The notes: a model not told the origin generated them from the sequence alone. DNA of 12,091 nucleotides from Salinibacterium sp. (GCA_004297555.1 SCSV01000014.1:1-12091), one strand, 5' to 3'; shown: positions 1 through 6,897, numbered from the stretch's first letter. A program made the numbers and translations.

Positions 1-1505
1 CCCTCGTCTTCGGCGAAACCGCGCGCCTGAATCTCGGGGCCGACGATGACTTTTCCGGTCTGGGCGTCGATCGCGACAAAGATCGAGATGAAGCCCTCCT
101 CGGCGAGGATGCGGCGGTCTTTGAGGTCGGCATCCGTGATCTCGCCGACACTGGAGCCGTCGACGTAGACGTAGCCCAGGTCGAGTTGTCCGACGATGCG
201 CGCCTCGCCATCGCGAAGGTCGATCACGGTGCCGTCTTCGGCGATGATCGTGTTTTCTTCTGGCACACCGGTCTGGATCGCGAGGTTGGCATTGGCCACC
301 AGGTGCCGGTATTCGCCGTGCACTGGCAGAACGTTCTTCGGCCGGAGGATGTTGTAGACGTAGAGCAGCTCCCCCGCGGCGGCGTGCCCCGATACGTGCA
401 CCCGCGCGTTCGCCTTGTGAACGACGTTGGCGCCGAGCTTGATGAGGCCGTTGATCACGCGGTAGACAGCGTTCTCATTGCCCGGAATCAAGGACGAGGC
501 GAGGATGACCGTATCGCCCTTGCCCACCTCGATCTGGTGCTCGAGGTTGGCCATGCGCGCGAGCACTGCCATCGGCTCGCCCTGGCTGCCGGTCGACATG
601 TAGACGAGCTGATTGTCGGGCAGGTCGACGGCCTTCTTCGCGTCGAGCAGCACGCCGTCCGGCACCTTGAGGTAGCCGAGCTCGGCGGCAATGCCCATGT
701 TGCGGACCATCGAGCGACCCATGAGCACGACCTTGCGGCGGTTGGCGACGGCGGCGTCGAGCACCTGCTGCACCCGGTGCACGTGGCTCGAGAAACTTGC
801 GACGATCACGCGGCGCGGGGCACGCGCTATGACCGATTCCAGCACGGGGCCGATGTCGCGCTCGCTCGGGGTGAAGCCCGGGATGTCGGCGTTAGTCGAG
901 TCGGAGAGGAACAGGTCGACGCCGGCCTCACCGAGGCGGGCGAAAGCCCGGAGGTCGGTAATCCGGTCGTCGAGGGGAAGCTGGTCCATCTTGAAGTCGC
1001 CAGTGTGCAGAACTACGCCGGCCGCGGTCGTGATGGCGACGGCGAGGGCATCCGGAATCGAGTGGTTGACAGCGAGAAACTCGAGTTCGAACGGGCCCAG
1101 TTTCTCGTGCTGGCCTTCTTTGACCGTGAGCGTGTAAGGCTGAATGCGGTGCTCTTTGAGCTTCGCCTCGATGAGGGCGAGGGTGAGCGTGGAGCCGATG
1201 AGCGGGATGTCTTGCTTGAGCCGCAAGAGGTAGGGCACCGCCCCGATGTGGTCTTCGTGCCCGTGCGTGAGCACGATGCCGAGAACGTCGTTCATGCGAT
1301 CCCGCAGCGGGCTGAAGTCGGGCAGGATCAGGTCGACGCCGGGCTGGTTCTCTTCAGGGAAGAGCACACCGCAGTCGACGACGAGGATCTTGCCGTCGAT
1401 CTCGAAGATCGTCATGTTGCGGCCGATTTCGCCAAGACCGCCGACGGGCGTGACTCGGAGGGTTCCCGGTGCGAGCACGGGCGGGCTGAAGATAGTGGCT
1501 GGCAT
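1..1505 (-). CDS. rnj: Ribonuclease J (partial, C-terminus off the left edge)
   Basis: RNase J is a cytoplasmic metallo-beta-lactamase/beta-CASP nuclease with endonuclease and 5'-3' exonuclease activity in mRNA decay and rRNA maturation. About 501 codons are visible from ATG at 1505-1503. The lactamase motif HGHEDHIGA lies at residues 81-89 with the Zn ligands, and further ligand motifs appear as NHS (147-149) and HTGDFKMD (167-174). Beta-CASP signatures include SDSTNAD (201-207), ASFSSHVHR (236-244), STGSQGEP (304-311) and VSGHA (371-375), followed by PVHGEYRHL (394-402). The start gives the usual short N-terminus before RVTPVGGLGEIG. The frame is open to base 1, so roughly the last 60 residues of a typical 560-residue enzyme are missing. 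The ATG lies 14 bases after the dapA stop, with only a weak Shine-Dalgarno site, so it is probably cotranscribed with dapA. The dapA-rnj adjacency is conserved in actinobacteria. Identification is very secure. Confidence 0.97.
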   Translation of the reverse strand, partial: MPATIFSPPVLAPGTLRVTPVGGLGEIGRNMTIFEIDGKILVVDCGVLFPEENQPGVDLILPDFSPLRDRMNDVLGIVLTHGHEDHIGAVPYLLRLKQDIPLIGSTLTLALIEAKLKEHRIQPYTLTVKEGQHEKLGPFELEFLAVNHSIPDALAVAITTAAGVVLHTGDFKMDQLPLDDRITDLRAFARLGEAGVDLFLSDSTNADIPGFTPSERDIGPVLESVIARAPRRVIVASFSSHVHRVQQVLDAAVANRRKVVLMGRSMVRNMGIAAELGYLKVPDGVLLDAKKAVDLPDNQLVYMSTGSQGEPMAVLARMANLEHQIEVGKGDTVILASSLIPGNENAVYRVINGLIKLGANVVHKANARVHVSGHAAAGELLYVYNILRPKNVLPVHGEYRHLVANANLAIQTGVPEENTIIAEDGTVIDLRDGEARIVGQLDLGYVYVDGSSVGEITDADLKDRRILAEEGFISIFVAIDAQTGKVIVGPEIQARGFAEDE

Positions 1506-1519
1506 GGTTACGCCATTCT

Positions 1520-2494
1520 CTACCGTGTTGTGCCTGCCACCTTGGGTAGCGCGCCGCCTGCCGCCGCATTGCGGTCGGGTCGGAAGTTGTCGAAGTTGAC
1601 GCCCGGAATGTCGTTGACGAGAGCGATCTCGTCTTCGATCTGGGCGGCCTCCCACTCTTCGGGCCCGACGAGCGGCAGGCGCACGCGCGGGCTGGAGATG
1701 CGGCCGAGGCCGTGCAGGATGTACTTCGCGGCGACCGTGCCGGGCACGTGCGTCATCGTGGCGCGCACGAGCGGCTCGAGAGCTTTGTGCGCGGCGGTAG
1801 CACTCTTCAGGTTGCCCGCGTTGACGGCGTCGACGATGTGCCGGTACGGGGTCGCCGCAATGTTGGCGGTGACTCCGATCAGGCCCGTCGCTCCGATCGA
1901 GAGGTGCGGGAGCACGTTGGCGTCATCACCGGAGAAGTACATGAGGTCGGTCTGGTTGAGCACGCGGCTGACCTCGGCGAGGTCGCCTTTGGCGTCTTTG
2001 ATGGCGAGGATGTTCGGGTGCTTGGAGGCGCGCAGGATCGTCTCGTACTTGATTGGCACGCCGGTGCGGCCGGGGATGTCGTAGAGGATGACCGGAAGAT
2101 CGGTCGCATCGGCGATCATCCGGAAGTGCGTGAGGATGCCCGCCTGGGTAGGCTTGTTGTAATACGGCGTGACGATCATGTTGCCGTCGGCACCGGCCTT
2201 CGCACTCTTCTTCGCAAGTTCGATGGCGTGAGCGGTTTCGTTCGAGCCGCCGCCCGTGATCACTTTGGCCCTGTCGCCGGCAACCTTCTTGGCGACCTCG
2301 ACAAGCTTGATCTTCTCGGGGTCGGTGAGGGTGGATGTCTCGCCGGTGGTGCCCGTGACGACGATGCCGTCCGCGCCCGCGTTGATCACGTCGTCGATGT
2401 GCTTCTCAACATCGCTCCAGCTCACTTCGCCGTCGGAGTTGAACGGGGTGACGAGTGCGACTAGCACCTGGCCGAAGGGATTGTTCGTGGACAC
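1520..2494 (-). CDS. dapA: 4-hydroxy-tetrahydrodipicolinate synthase
   Basis: DapA condenses pyruvate with L-aspartate semialdehyde, the first committed step of the diaminopimelate/lysine pathway, in the cytoplasm. The 324-residue product is a TIM-barrel class I aldolase. Visible motifs are TGTTGE (47-52, with the active-site threonines), PYYNKP (110-115), YDIPGRTG (138-145, catalytic Tyr138 and Arg143) and AIKDAKGD (164-171, Schiff-base Lys166). A further GDD lies at 189-191. It is slightly longer than the E. coli enzyme (292 residues) because of an extra C-terminal segment after about residue 290, ending in an Ala/Gly-rich tail. The start is GTG, because MSTNNPFGQVLVALVTPF gives the normal N-terminus. 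No Shine-Dalgarno precedes it, but a TANNNT hexamer lies seven bases upstream, suggesting a leaderless transcript. rnj follows after 14 bases. The upstream truncated AbiEi-like gene stops three bases before this start. Confidence 0.97.
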   Translation of the reverse strand: MSTNNPFGQVLVALVTPFNSDGEVSWSDVEKHIDDVINAGADGIVVTGTTGETSTLTDPEKIKLVEVAKKVAGDRAKVITGGGSNETAHAIELAKKSAKAGADGNMIVTPYYNKPTQAGILTHFRMIADATDLPVILYDIPGRTGVPIKYETILRASKHPNILAIKDAKGDLAEVSRVLNQTDLMYFSGDDANVLPHLSIGATGLIGVTANIAATPYRHIVDAVNAGNLKSATAAHKALEPLVRATMTHVPGTVAAKYILHGLGRISSPRVRLPLVGPEEWEAAQIEDEIALVNDIPGVNFDNFRPDRNAAAGGALPKVAGTTR

Positions 2495-2497
2495 GAG

Positions 2498-2938
2498 TTA
2501 CAGGTTATCGGTTGGAGACGCGTCGTCACCCCGTCGGCTCGAGCGCGCGCAACGCACGGCTTGTTGCCGCGCTTGCTCCACCGAGACGGCATGACGATCG
2601 CCGGTTAGCTCTGCCCGGCTCCAATGGAGCACGACAATTCTGGTCGGATCTAGCCTCAACCTCGAGGCACTCCGGTGGAGAGCGACGTGCAGTTCGTTCG
2701 GCGGTTCGGCGAGTCCGTGGTGAGCGAGAGCGCTGACGCAGCCGAGTCGGCCACCGACGGCACACGCATCGCGCACGTCTTGAGGCACGTCTGCGATGGA
2801 ATACCAGCCCTTGCGAACTCGGATCACTTTCTTCGAGTAAGCAGCCATCGACAGCACCTGGGGATGAAGTCCGCGCGCCTCGAGTTCCGCTGCCGTCACG
2901 AGCCCGCCGAGTCTGCGAATCATCGCGTCAAGTCCCAT
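2498..2938 (-). pseudogene. Truncated AbiEi-like antitoxin-domain protein (remnant of a DUF559-type gene)
   Basis: The frame can be read for 190 codons from 3070. The recognisable protein begins at ATG 2938-2936 (MGLDAMIRRLGG) and is 146 residues long. It resembles the N-terminal part of actinobacterial proteins labelled type IV toxin-antitoxin AbiEi-family domain / DUF559. It has a winged-helix start (AMIRRLGGLVTAAELEARG), the strand IRVRKGWYSI and the block GGRLGCVSALAHHGL near residues 62-76. A full-length relative usually continues past SVEQARQQAVRC into a Vsr-like endonuclease domain. Here it changes to an Arg/Asp-rich stretch of about 15 residues and stops (TAA at 2500-2498) three bases before the dapA start. 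I read this as a 3' deletion remnant. A shortened but functional DNA-binding protein is possible. Family assignment is from memory of such proteins and is moderate. Confidence 0.55.
2502..2529 (-). promoter_or_regulatory. Candidate leaderless promoter of dapA
   Basis: On the minus strand GTGACG (2529-2524, 4 of 6 to TTGACA) is followed after 16 bases by TAACCT (2507-2502, fits TANNNT). The dapA GTG starts seven bases later, where the transcription start would be expected. The promoter lies inside the 3' end of the truncated AbiEi-like reading frame. This is a sequence match only. Confidence 0.45.
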
Positions 2939-3288
2939 GTCGGATTGTCGCCACACGATCACTCGCAGGAACGCAATGGACGCGCGAATGGGCAGAACTG
3001 CACTTGTGCTGCCGCCAATGAGGAGAAGACGGATGCGCGAACGGCGCGGAACGACGGCCCTTGACCTCACGCGATGAGGAGCAGGGTCTAGACACTCACG
3101 GACTTCAGGACGCGTTGGGATTGCCTCCGTTAGCGCTTCGGGTCACCGGAAGTGTCCTGAAGTCCGTGAACGTTTTGGGCACGGCCGCCGATGCCTTGGG
3201 AAGCAGAGACCCGGGGGAGAAAAAGGGCTAGCGGGGCGGGTCGAAGAAGGCCTAGCAGGGTGAGGTGGCGTGGGGTGAGTTGGGCGGG
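2939..3288. other. Intergenic region between thyX and the AbiEi-like remnant
   Basis: About 350 bases without a convincing gene. The minus-strand frame of the remnant stays open up to 3070, but the extra 44 residues (Arg-rich) do not resemble the family's N-terminus. The region carries the inverted repeat at 3096-3169. Downstream of thyX on the minus strand there is a weak terminator-like arrangement: a 5-bp GCTAG stem (3252-3256 with 3227-3231, 20-base loop) followed by CCC and a T5 run (3224-3220). The stretch 3190-3290 is purine-rich on the plus strand. No tRNA or known RNA was recognised. Confidence 0.5.
3096..3169. repeat. 16-bp perfect inverted repeat with a nested palindrome
   Basis: TCACGGACTTCAGGAC (3096-3111) is exactly repeated in inverted orientation as GTCCTGAAGTCCGTGA (3154-3169), separated by 42 bases. 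One base inside the right arm lies a second imperfect palindrome, CTTCGGGTCACCGGAAG (3136-3152; arms CTTC/GAAG and GGT/ACC around a G-G mismatch). There is no T-run beside either arm, so it is not a canonical terminator. It could be a REP-type or small non-autonomous element, or a paired protein-binding site. No clear target duplication flanks it beyond a dinucleotide AC. Confidence 0.8.
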
Positions 3289-4131
3289 CTAGGGCGCGAC
3301 GCGGCCGTTCTCGTTGAACGCGGCGTAGGTGAGGGGCATGAGGGTTGCGAAGAAGTCCTCCATCTTCTCCGCACACATCTCGATCTCGCGCTGCGGGAAC
3401 GACGGGAAGTGTGTACCCTCGCGCTTCGTGCGCAACGAGAGGAAGTTCATCAGCGAACGCGCATTCACCGTCACGTACATGGACGAGTAGATGCTGAGCG
3501 GCAGCACGATGCGGGCGACCTCGCGGGCGATGCCCGCATCGAGCATCCGCTGATAGGAGGCGTAAGCCTCGGTCGCGACGCGCTGGGCTTCGGAGACCGC
3601 GAGCTCGGTCTGCTCGGGCGAGCCAGCCAGAAACTCGTAGGCTCCCGGTTTGCCGACCTGCACGAGGTTGCGGTCGGGGCCGGGCACGTAGAAGACCGGG
3701 TTGAGCTCGCGGTAGCGGCCGCTCTCCTCGTTGTAGGAGGCAATGCGGTGGCGCATGAACTCGCGGAACACGAAGATCGGGGCCTGCACGTAGAAAGTCA
3801 TCGAGTTGTGCTCGAACGGCGAGCCGTGGCGGTCGCGCATCAAGTAGTTGATGAGGCCCTTGCTGCGGCTTGTGTCGAGGTCAGCGTCCTGAGCCGCCTC
3901 CAGGGTCTGCTCGCCCTGAGTCGAGACCCGCGCTGCGAAAAGCACATCTGAGTCGTGCGCGCTTGAGCGCACCAACTCGACCGTAACATCGGAGCGGAAC
4001 TGAATCTCGGGTTTGGCAGCGGCGGGGGCCTCAGAGGTGGCAGCGGCGGGGGCGGCGAGTGCGGTGGCAGCGGCGGTGGAGGTAGCGGGGGCCGTGGAGG
4101 CGGGAGCGGGGCTATCGGTAGCAGGAGGCAC
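3289..4131 (-). CDS. thyX: Flavin-dependent thymidylate synthase ThyX with Pro/Ala-rich N-terminal extension
   Basis: ThyX makes dTMP from dUMP with methylene-tetrahydrofolate and FAD/NADPH, in the cytoplasm. From GTG 4131-4129 the product is 280 residues. The signature RHR-x7-S is MRHRIASYNEESGRY (126-140: RHR 127-129, Ser137), and ARSLMNFLSLR (224-234) carries the conserved nucleotide-binding arginines. The core begins near residue 43 (IQFRSDVTVELV), where family members normally start. The first 42 residues are almost only Pro, Ala, Thr and Ser. No ATG, GTG or TTG occurs in frame between this GTG and the core, so the extension is real unless translation starts further upstream. The frame opens to 4278, but that would cross the divergent thioredoxin start. 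A TANNNT hexamer lies six bases before the GTG. Placement next to dapA is conserved in actinobacteria. Confidence 0.93.
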   Translation of the reverse strand: MPPATDSPAPASTAPATSTAAATALAAPAAATSEAPAAAKPEIQFRSDVTVELVRSSAHDSDVLFAARVSTQGEQTLEAAQDADLDTSRSKGLINYLMRDRHGSPFEHNSMTFYVQAPIFVFREFMRHRIASYNEESGRYRELNPVFYVPGPDRNLVQVGKPGAYEFLAGSPEQTELAVSEAQRVATEAYASYQRMLDAGIAREVARIVLPLSIYSSMYVTVNARSLMNFLSLRTKREGTHFPSFPQREIEMCAEKMEDFFATLMPLTYAAFNENGRVAP

Positions 4132-4137
4132 GGCCTC

Positions 4138-4143
4138 ACGATA
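4138..4143 (-). promoter_or_regulatory. Candidate -10 of a leaderless thyX promoter
   Basis: TATCGT (minus strand, 4143-4138) is followed by six bases and then the thyX GTG. A GAGG run between them is too close to the GTG to serve as a Shine-Dalgarno site. I see no good -35 at the usual spacing (TTGTCA lies only 11 bases upstream). This site supports the chosen start. Confidence 0.35.
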
Positions 4144-4188
4144 GCGATCAGGCCTGACAACCGCGACCTGTAACACACCGAAACAACG

Positions 4189-4217
4189 TAGATACCGGGC
4201 TAAAGCGGACTTATCGT
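4189..4217 (+). promoter_or_regulatory. Candidate promoter of the thioredoxin-DUF4395-OsmC cassette
   Basis: TAGATA (4189-4194, 4 of 6 to TTGACA) and TATCGT (4212-4217) are separated by 17 bases. The ATG of the thioredoxin gene lies nine bases after the -10, so any leader is extremely short. The same TATCGT hexamer occurs in the divergent thyX upstream region. Confidence 0.4.
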
Positions 4218-4226
4218 GGCAACACC

Positions 4227-4658
4227 ATGAATCCGACCGTTGTCGCGGGCATCCTGGTCGGCCTCGTTGCATTCGCAACGGTGCTCGGCCTGGTTTGGCG
4301 CGCGCAACAAGGGCGCATCCGGCACACGGACGGCAGAACCGTCGTCAAGGCGGCGGAGATTCCGGGCATCCGGCGCCTGGCAAGCGGGGCAACCCTGCTG
4401 CAGTTCTCGACCGAAATCTGTGCGCCCTGCAAAGTGACACACACGGTGCTGGACGGAATTGCGCACGAACGCACCAACGTGTCACACATTGATCTGGATG
4501 TCACGCACCGCCCGGATATCGCCAGCCGGTTCCACATTCTGCAGACGCCCACCACGCTCATCCTCGACCGCAAAGGCATTGTGCGGGCGCGAATCGGCGG
4601 CGCACCCCGAGTCGACGAGCTGCGCGTCGAACTCGATCGCATCCTCTTGGCAGCCTGA
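4227..4658 (+). CDS. Membrane-anchored thioredoxin-fold protein
   Basis: A 143-residue protein with one N-terminal membrane segment (about residues 5-24) and a thioredoxin-like domain from about residue 38. The active site is CAPC (65-68, in FSTEICAPCK), with the cis-proline in QTPTT (Pro108), so a dithiol/disulfide reductase or transfer role is expected. The tryptophan usually before the first Cys is Ile here. Arginines cluster just after the membrane segment (25, 30, 32, 37), so by the positive-inside rule the domain probably faces the cytoplasm, unlike exported TlpA/ResA-type proteins. It opens a plus-strand cassette, with the DUF4395 gene following after 11 bases, and is divergent from thyX. 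No Shine-Dalgarno is evident. The specific substrate cannot be read from the sequence. Confidence 0.88.
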   Translation: MNPTVVAGILVGLVAFATVLGLVWRAQQGRIRHTDGRTVVKAAEIPGIRRLASGATLLQFSTEICAPCKVTHTVLDGIAHERTNVSHIDLDVTHRPDIASRFHILQTPTTLILDRKGIVRARIGGAPRVDELRVELDRILLAA

Positions 4659-4669
4659 TCGGAGCAACA

Positions 4670-5194
4670 ATGAGCACCGAAAAACCCACCCTCGCCGCCA
4701 AGCCAGGACAGATCGGGATCGACCCTCGCGGCCCGCGGTTCGGGGCCGGCGTCACCGCACTCGTATTGCTGATCGTCGTCGCCCTTGGCCTACTCACCCC
4801 GCTCGGCCCGACCATCGTCGAGCGCGCCGCCGAGCCCGGACTCATCCTGCTCGTGTTCGCGACCGTGATTTTCGGCTGGGGAGCCTTCGCGGGCATCCAG
4901 CGCCACCCCTACGGGCTTTTCTACAAGAACGTGATCCGCCCCCGGTTATCGCCACCCAGTCACCTCGAGGACCCGGTGCCACCGACCTTCGCCCAGGGCG
5001 TCGGCTTCGTGATCGCGCTCGCGGGGGTCGTGCTTCACCTTGCGGGCATCCCGTTTGCTCTCGTTATTGCGGCGAGCGCGGCGTTCATCGCTGCCTTCCT
5101 CAACTCGGTCTTCGGCTACTGCCTCGGTTGCCAGATCTATCTGCTGCTGGTTCGTGCGGGCATTCTCGGTCGCGGGGGTAGCGCCGCGGCCTGA
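4670..5194 (+). CDS. DUF4395 family membrane protein
   Basis: A 174-residue protein with about four hydrophobic segments (near 25-44, 56-76, 108-128 and 129-148). It has the family signatures DPRGPRFGAG (18-27), EDPVPPTFAQGVG (100-112) and the CxxC in YCLGCQIYLLL (Cys151, Cys154). The CxxC sits at the membrane boundary near the C-terminus. The function of DUF4395 is not established, but genes of this family commonly adjoin thioredoxin-fold genes in actinobacteria, so electron or thiol transfer across or at the membrane is a reasonable inference. The start has GGAG (4661-4664) five bases upstream, and the preceding thioredoxin stop is 11 bases away, so the two genes are surely cotranscribed. 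Confidence 0.85.
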   Translation: MSTEKPTLAAKPGQIGIDPRGPRFGAGVTALVLLIVVALGLLTPLGPTIVERAAEPGLILLVFATVIFGWGAFAGIQRHPYGLFYKNVIRPRLSPPSHLEDPVPPTFAQGVGFVIALAGVVLHLAGIPFALVIAASAAFIAAFLNSVFGYCLGCQIYLLLVRAGILGRGGSAAA

Positions 5195-5229
5195 CGCGCC
5201 TAGTCTGGAAACTGACGGAAGGGCGACAC

Positions 5230-5655
5230 ATGGCAGTGACCAGCGAGGCAACGACTCTGTGGTTCGGCGACCTCAAGAACGGTTCCGGCACAACATCACT
5301 CGACTCTTCGGATGCGGCCGAGTTTCCGATGACCTGGAACGCGCGGGCCGCCGGCGAAAGCGGGCGCACCAACCCAGAAGAGTTGCTCGGTGCGGCCCAC
5401 TCGGCCTGTTACTCGATGGCCTTCGCCTCCGCGCTTACGCGTAACGGCACTCCCCCGGAGAGCCTGCAGGTGACGGCAGCCGTGACCTACGACGTCGCCG
5501 AAGGCATCACCGGCAGCCACTTGCTCGTGAGCGCGAAGGTGCCCGGCATCAGCGAGACCGACTTCGAGCGCATCGCCGAGGACACAAGAGTCGGATGCCC
5601 GGTCTCACGCGCCCTCGCGGGCATCCCGATCACGCTCGAAGCCAGCCTGGCCTGA
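5230..5655 (+). CDS. OsmC family peroxiredoxin
   Basis: A 141-residue OsmC/Ohr-type thiol peroxidase that reduces organic hydroperoxides through two conserved cysteines. Cys60 is in NPEELLGAAHSACYSMAF (48-65) and Cys123 is in TRVGCPVSRAL (119-129), and the length is typical. The second motif VGCPVSRAL and the N-terminal pattern place it with OsmC rather than Ohr. A good Shine-Dalgarno (GGAAGGG, 5217-5223) lies six bases before ATG. It follows DUF4395 by 35 bases, where a TAGTCT hexamer (5201-5206) might be an internal -10. In context it likely draws reducing power from dithiols, possibly from the thioredoxin of the same cassette. It converges on the TPR-like gene with only 13 bases between the stops and no clear terminator. 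Confidence 0.93.
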   Translation: MAVTSEATTLWFGDLKNGSGTTSLDSSDAAEFPMTWNARAAGESGRTNPEELLGAAHSACYSMAFASALTRNGTPPESLQVTAAVTYDVAEGITGSHLLVSAKVPGISETDFERIAEDTRVGCPVSRALAGIPITLEASLA

Positions 5656-5668
5656 GCGGGGTTTGACC

Positions 5669-6121
5669 CTAGGCGCCGCGCGCCAGCCGGATTGCGTGGC
5701 GCGTTGCCCAGCGGGCCCGCTTGTAGTCGGCGCTAGCGTCGTAGGCGAGAGCGAGCCGCAACCAGGCTCGCCACGATTCCGGGTCGCGCTCGACTTCGGC
5801 CTGGTAGGCGGGAAACTGCTTGTCTGCCGCCTCTGGGTCCGGCCGACCGCTCGGCAGACGCGGTAGGTCATCGACCGGCAGTCCGCCCTCGCTGCCGAGT
5901 CGTTCGACGAGTCGCTCGCCGCGCAGCACGAACGTGATCTCTGCGATGAGCAGCCAGGTACCGATGACGGGGAGCACAGCGAGCGCCACGCCGAGCGCGA
6001 CGCCAATGCCGGAGCCGGTCCCGATGAGTACGAGCGCGTATTGCGCCACGGCCACCAGGTAGATCGCAAGCAGGACCGCCATCACGAGCGCAGCGGCACG
6101 AGAGCGCGCCCGGCGGTTCAC
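5669..6121 (-). CDS. Membrane protein with C-terminal TPR-like segment
   Basis: A 150-residue protein with two hydrophobic segments (about 10-33 and 38-66) in an Arg-rich N-terminal context. A linker rich in Pro/Asp and a helical tail follow (PESWRAWLRLALAYDASADYKRARWATRHAIRLA, described here in two parts: residues about 114-128 and 129-147), resembling a tetratricopeptide unit. No catalytic motif is seen. The start is GTG at 6121-6119. Its last two bases are shared with the dapB stop (GTGA, 6121-6118), so translation is coupled to dapB. Such a membrane/TPR gene next to dapB is familiar from related actinobacteria, but its role is unknown. Confidence 0.8.
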   Translation of the reverse strand: MNRRARSRAAALVMAVLLAIYLVAVAQYALVLIGTGSGIGVALGVALAVLPVIGTWLLIAEITFVLRGERLVERLGSEGGLPVDDLPRLPSGRPDPEAADKQFPAYQAEVERDPESWRAWLRLALAYDASADYKRARWATRHAIRLARGA

Positions 6122-6891
6122 TCCACGGGCTCGCTCTCGGGTTCCGGCGAAGCCTCCGGCGCGGCGAGGTCCATCACTTGGTCGAGGCCGACAACAAGGC
6201 CCCTCGTCGAGCGCACCGCACGAAGCGCGAGCAGAATCCCGGCCTCATACGCATTGGGGTCGAGAATCTCGTGCTTGATCGTGAGCAGCTCACCGGTGCC
6301 GCCGAGAATGACTTCTTGCCGGGCGAGCAGCCCGGCCATCCGCAGACTGTGAATCGGGATGCTCGACACCTGCTCCCCTCGAGCCCGCTGGTCCACGTGC
6401 GGGGCCACCACCGGGCCGAGACTGCTGCGCGCCTCACCCATGAGCTCCGCCGTGCGCACCGCCGTGCCGGACGGGGAATCGACCTTCGTCGCCTGGTGCG
6501 CCTCGACGATCTCTATCGAATCAAAGTAGGGAGCGGCGATGGCGGCAAAGCGAGTGGCCAGAATCGACCCGATTGAGAAGTTGGGCACGATCACCACGCC
6601 GCCGACCGGGTTGCCCGCCATGACGAGCTCAAGTTGGGCGATGCGCTCGCCCGACCAACCGGAGGTGCCGACCAGAACGTTGATGCCGTGGCCGGCCGCG
6701 AATTCGACAACGCTCTGGGAGACCGCGGGCAGCGTGACATCCACCGCGACATCAGCCCCGAGCATCTCGCTCAATTCGGCCTTCGAGTCGAGCTGCGCGA
6801 AGAGTTCGAACTCGTCGCTCGCCTCGACGATGCGCGAAACGAGCTGGCCCATCTTGCCTGTCGCGCCGATCACGGCGACCTTCGTTGTCAT
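6118..6891 (-). CDS. dapB: 4-hydroxy-tetrahydrodipicolinate reductase
   Basis: DapB reduces the DapA product with NAD(P)H to tetrahydrodipicolinate in diaminopimelate/lysine synthesis. The 257-residue protein has the dinucleotide-binding GATGKMG (9-15), VGTSGW (74-79), VPNFSIG (102-108), the catalytic region EAHQATKVDSPSGTA (130-144, with His132 and Lys136) and the C-terminal IHSLRMAGLLARQEVILG (180-197). Length is close to the family norm, apart from an acidic Pro/Glu tail of about 12 residues. The ATG has no Shine-Dalgarno, but TAGATT lies six bases upstream, again suggesting a leaderless message. It forms a coupled pair with the downstream TPR-like gene. A terminator-like hairpin separates it from the upstream phosphatase gene. 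dapA is about 3.6 kb away on the same strand. Confidence 0.97.
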   Translation of the reverse strand: MTTKVAVIGATGKMGQLVSRIVEASDEFELFAQLDSKAELSEMLGADVAVDVTLPAVSQSVVEFAAGHGINVLVGTSGWSGERIAQLELVMAGNPVGGVVIVPNFSIGSILATRFAAIAAPYFDSIEIVEAHQATKVDSPSGTAVRTAELMGEARSSLGPVVAPHVDQRARGEQVSSIPIHSLRMAGLLARQEVILGGTGELLTIKHEILDPNAYEAGILLALRAVRSTRGLVVGLDQVMDLAAPEASPEPESEPVE

Positions 6892-6897
6892 CCGGCA

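Noticed and set aside
186..2084. 632-codon plus-strand open frame
   Set aside because: It lies antisense to rnj and dapA, whose motifs are unmistakable. It is a frame shadow of high-G+C coding DNA with an Asp/Val/Arg-rich, domainless product.
1712..2464. 250-codon plus-strand open frame
   Set aside because: Antisense shadow of dapA; no recognisable domain.
2675..3064. 129-codon plus-strand open frame
   Set aside because: Antisense to the AbiEi-like remnant; composition resembles random sequence and there is no ribosome-binding site.
4132..4278. Longer thyX start at the ATG of 4278
   Set aside because: It would add 49 residues with no ThyX similarity, crossing the divergent thioredoxin promoter and start.
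5201..5212. TetR half-site (CTAGTCTG) before osmC
   Set aside because: Only the CTAGTC core matches the 9012-9037 palindrome and there is no inverted partner. It is better read as a possible -10 hexamer.
5640..5690. Bidirectional terminator between osmC and the TPR-like gene
   Set aside because: Only a 3-bp GGG/CCC stem and a short palindrome inside coding sequence, with no T-run.
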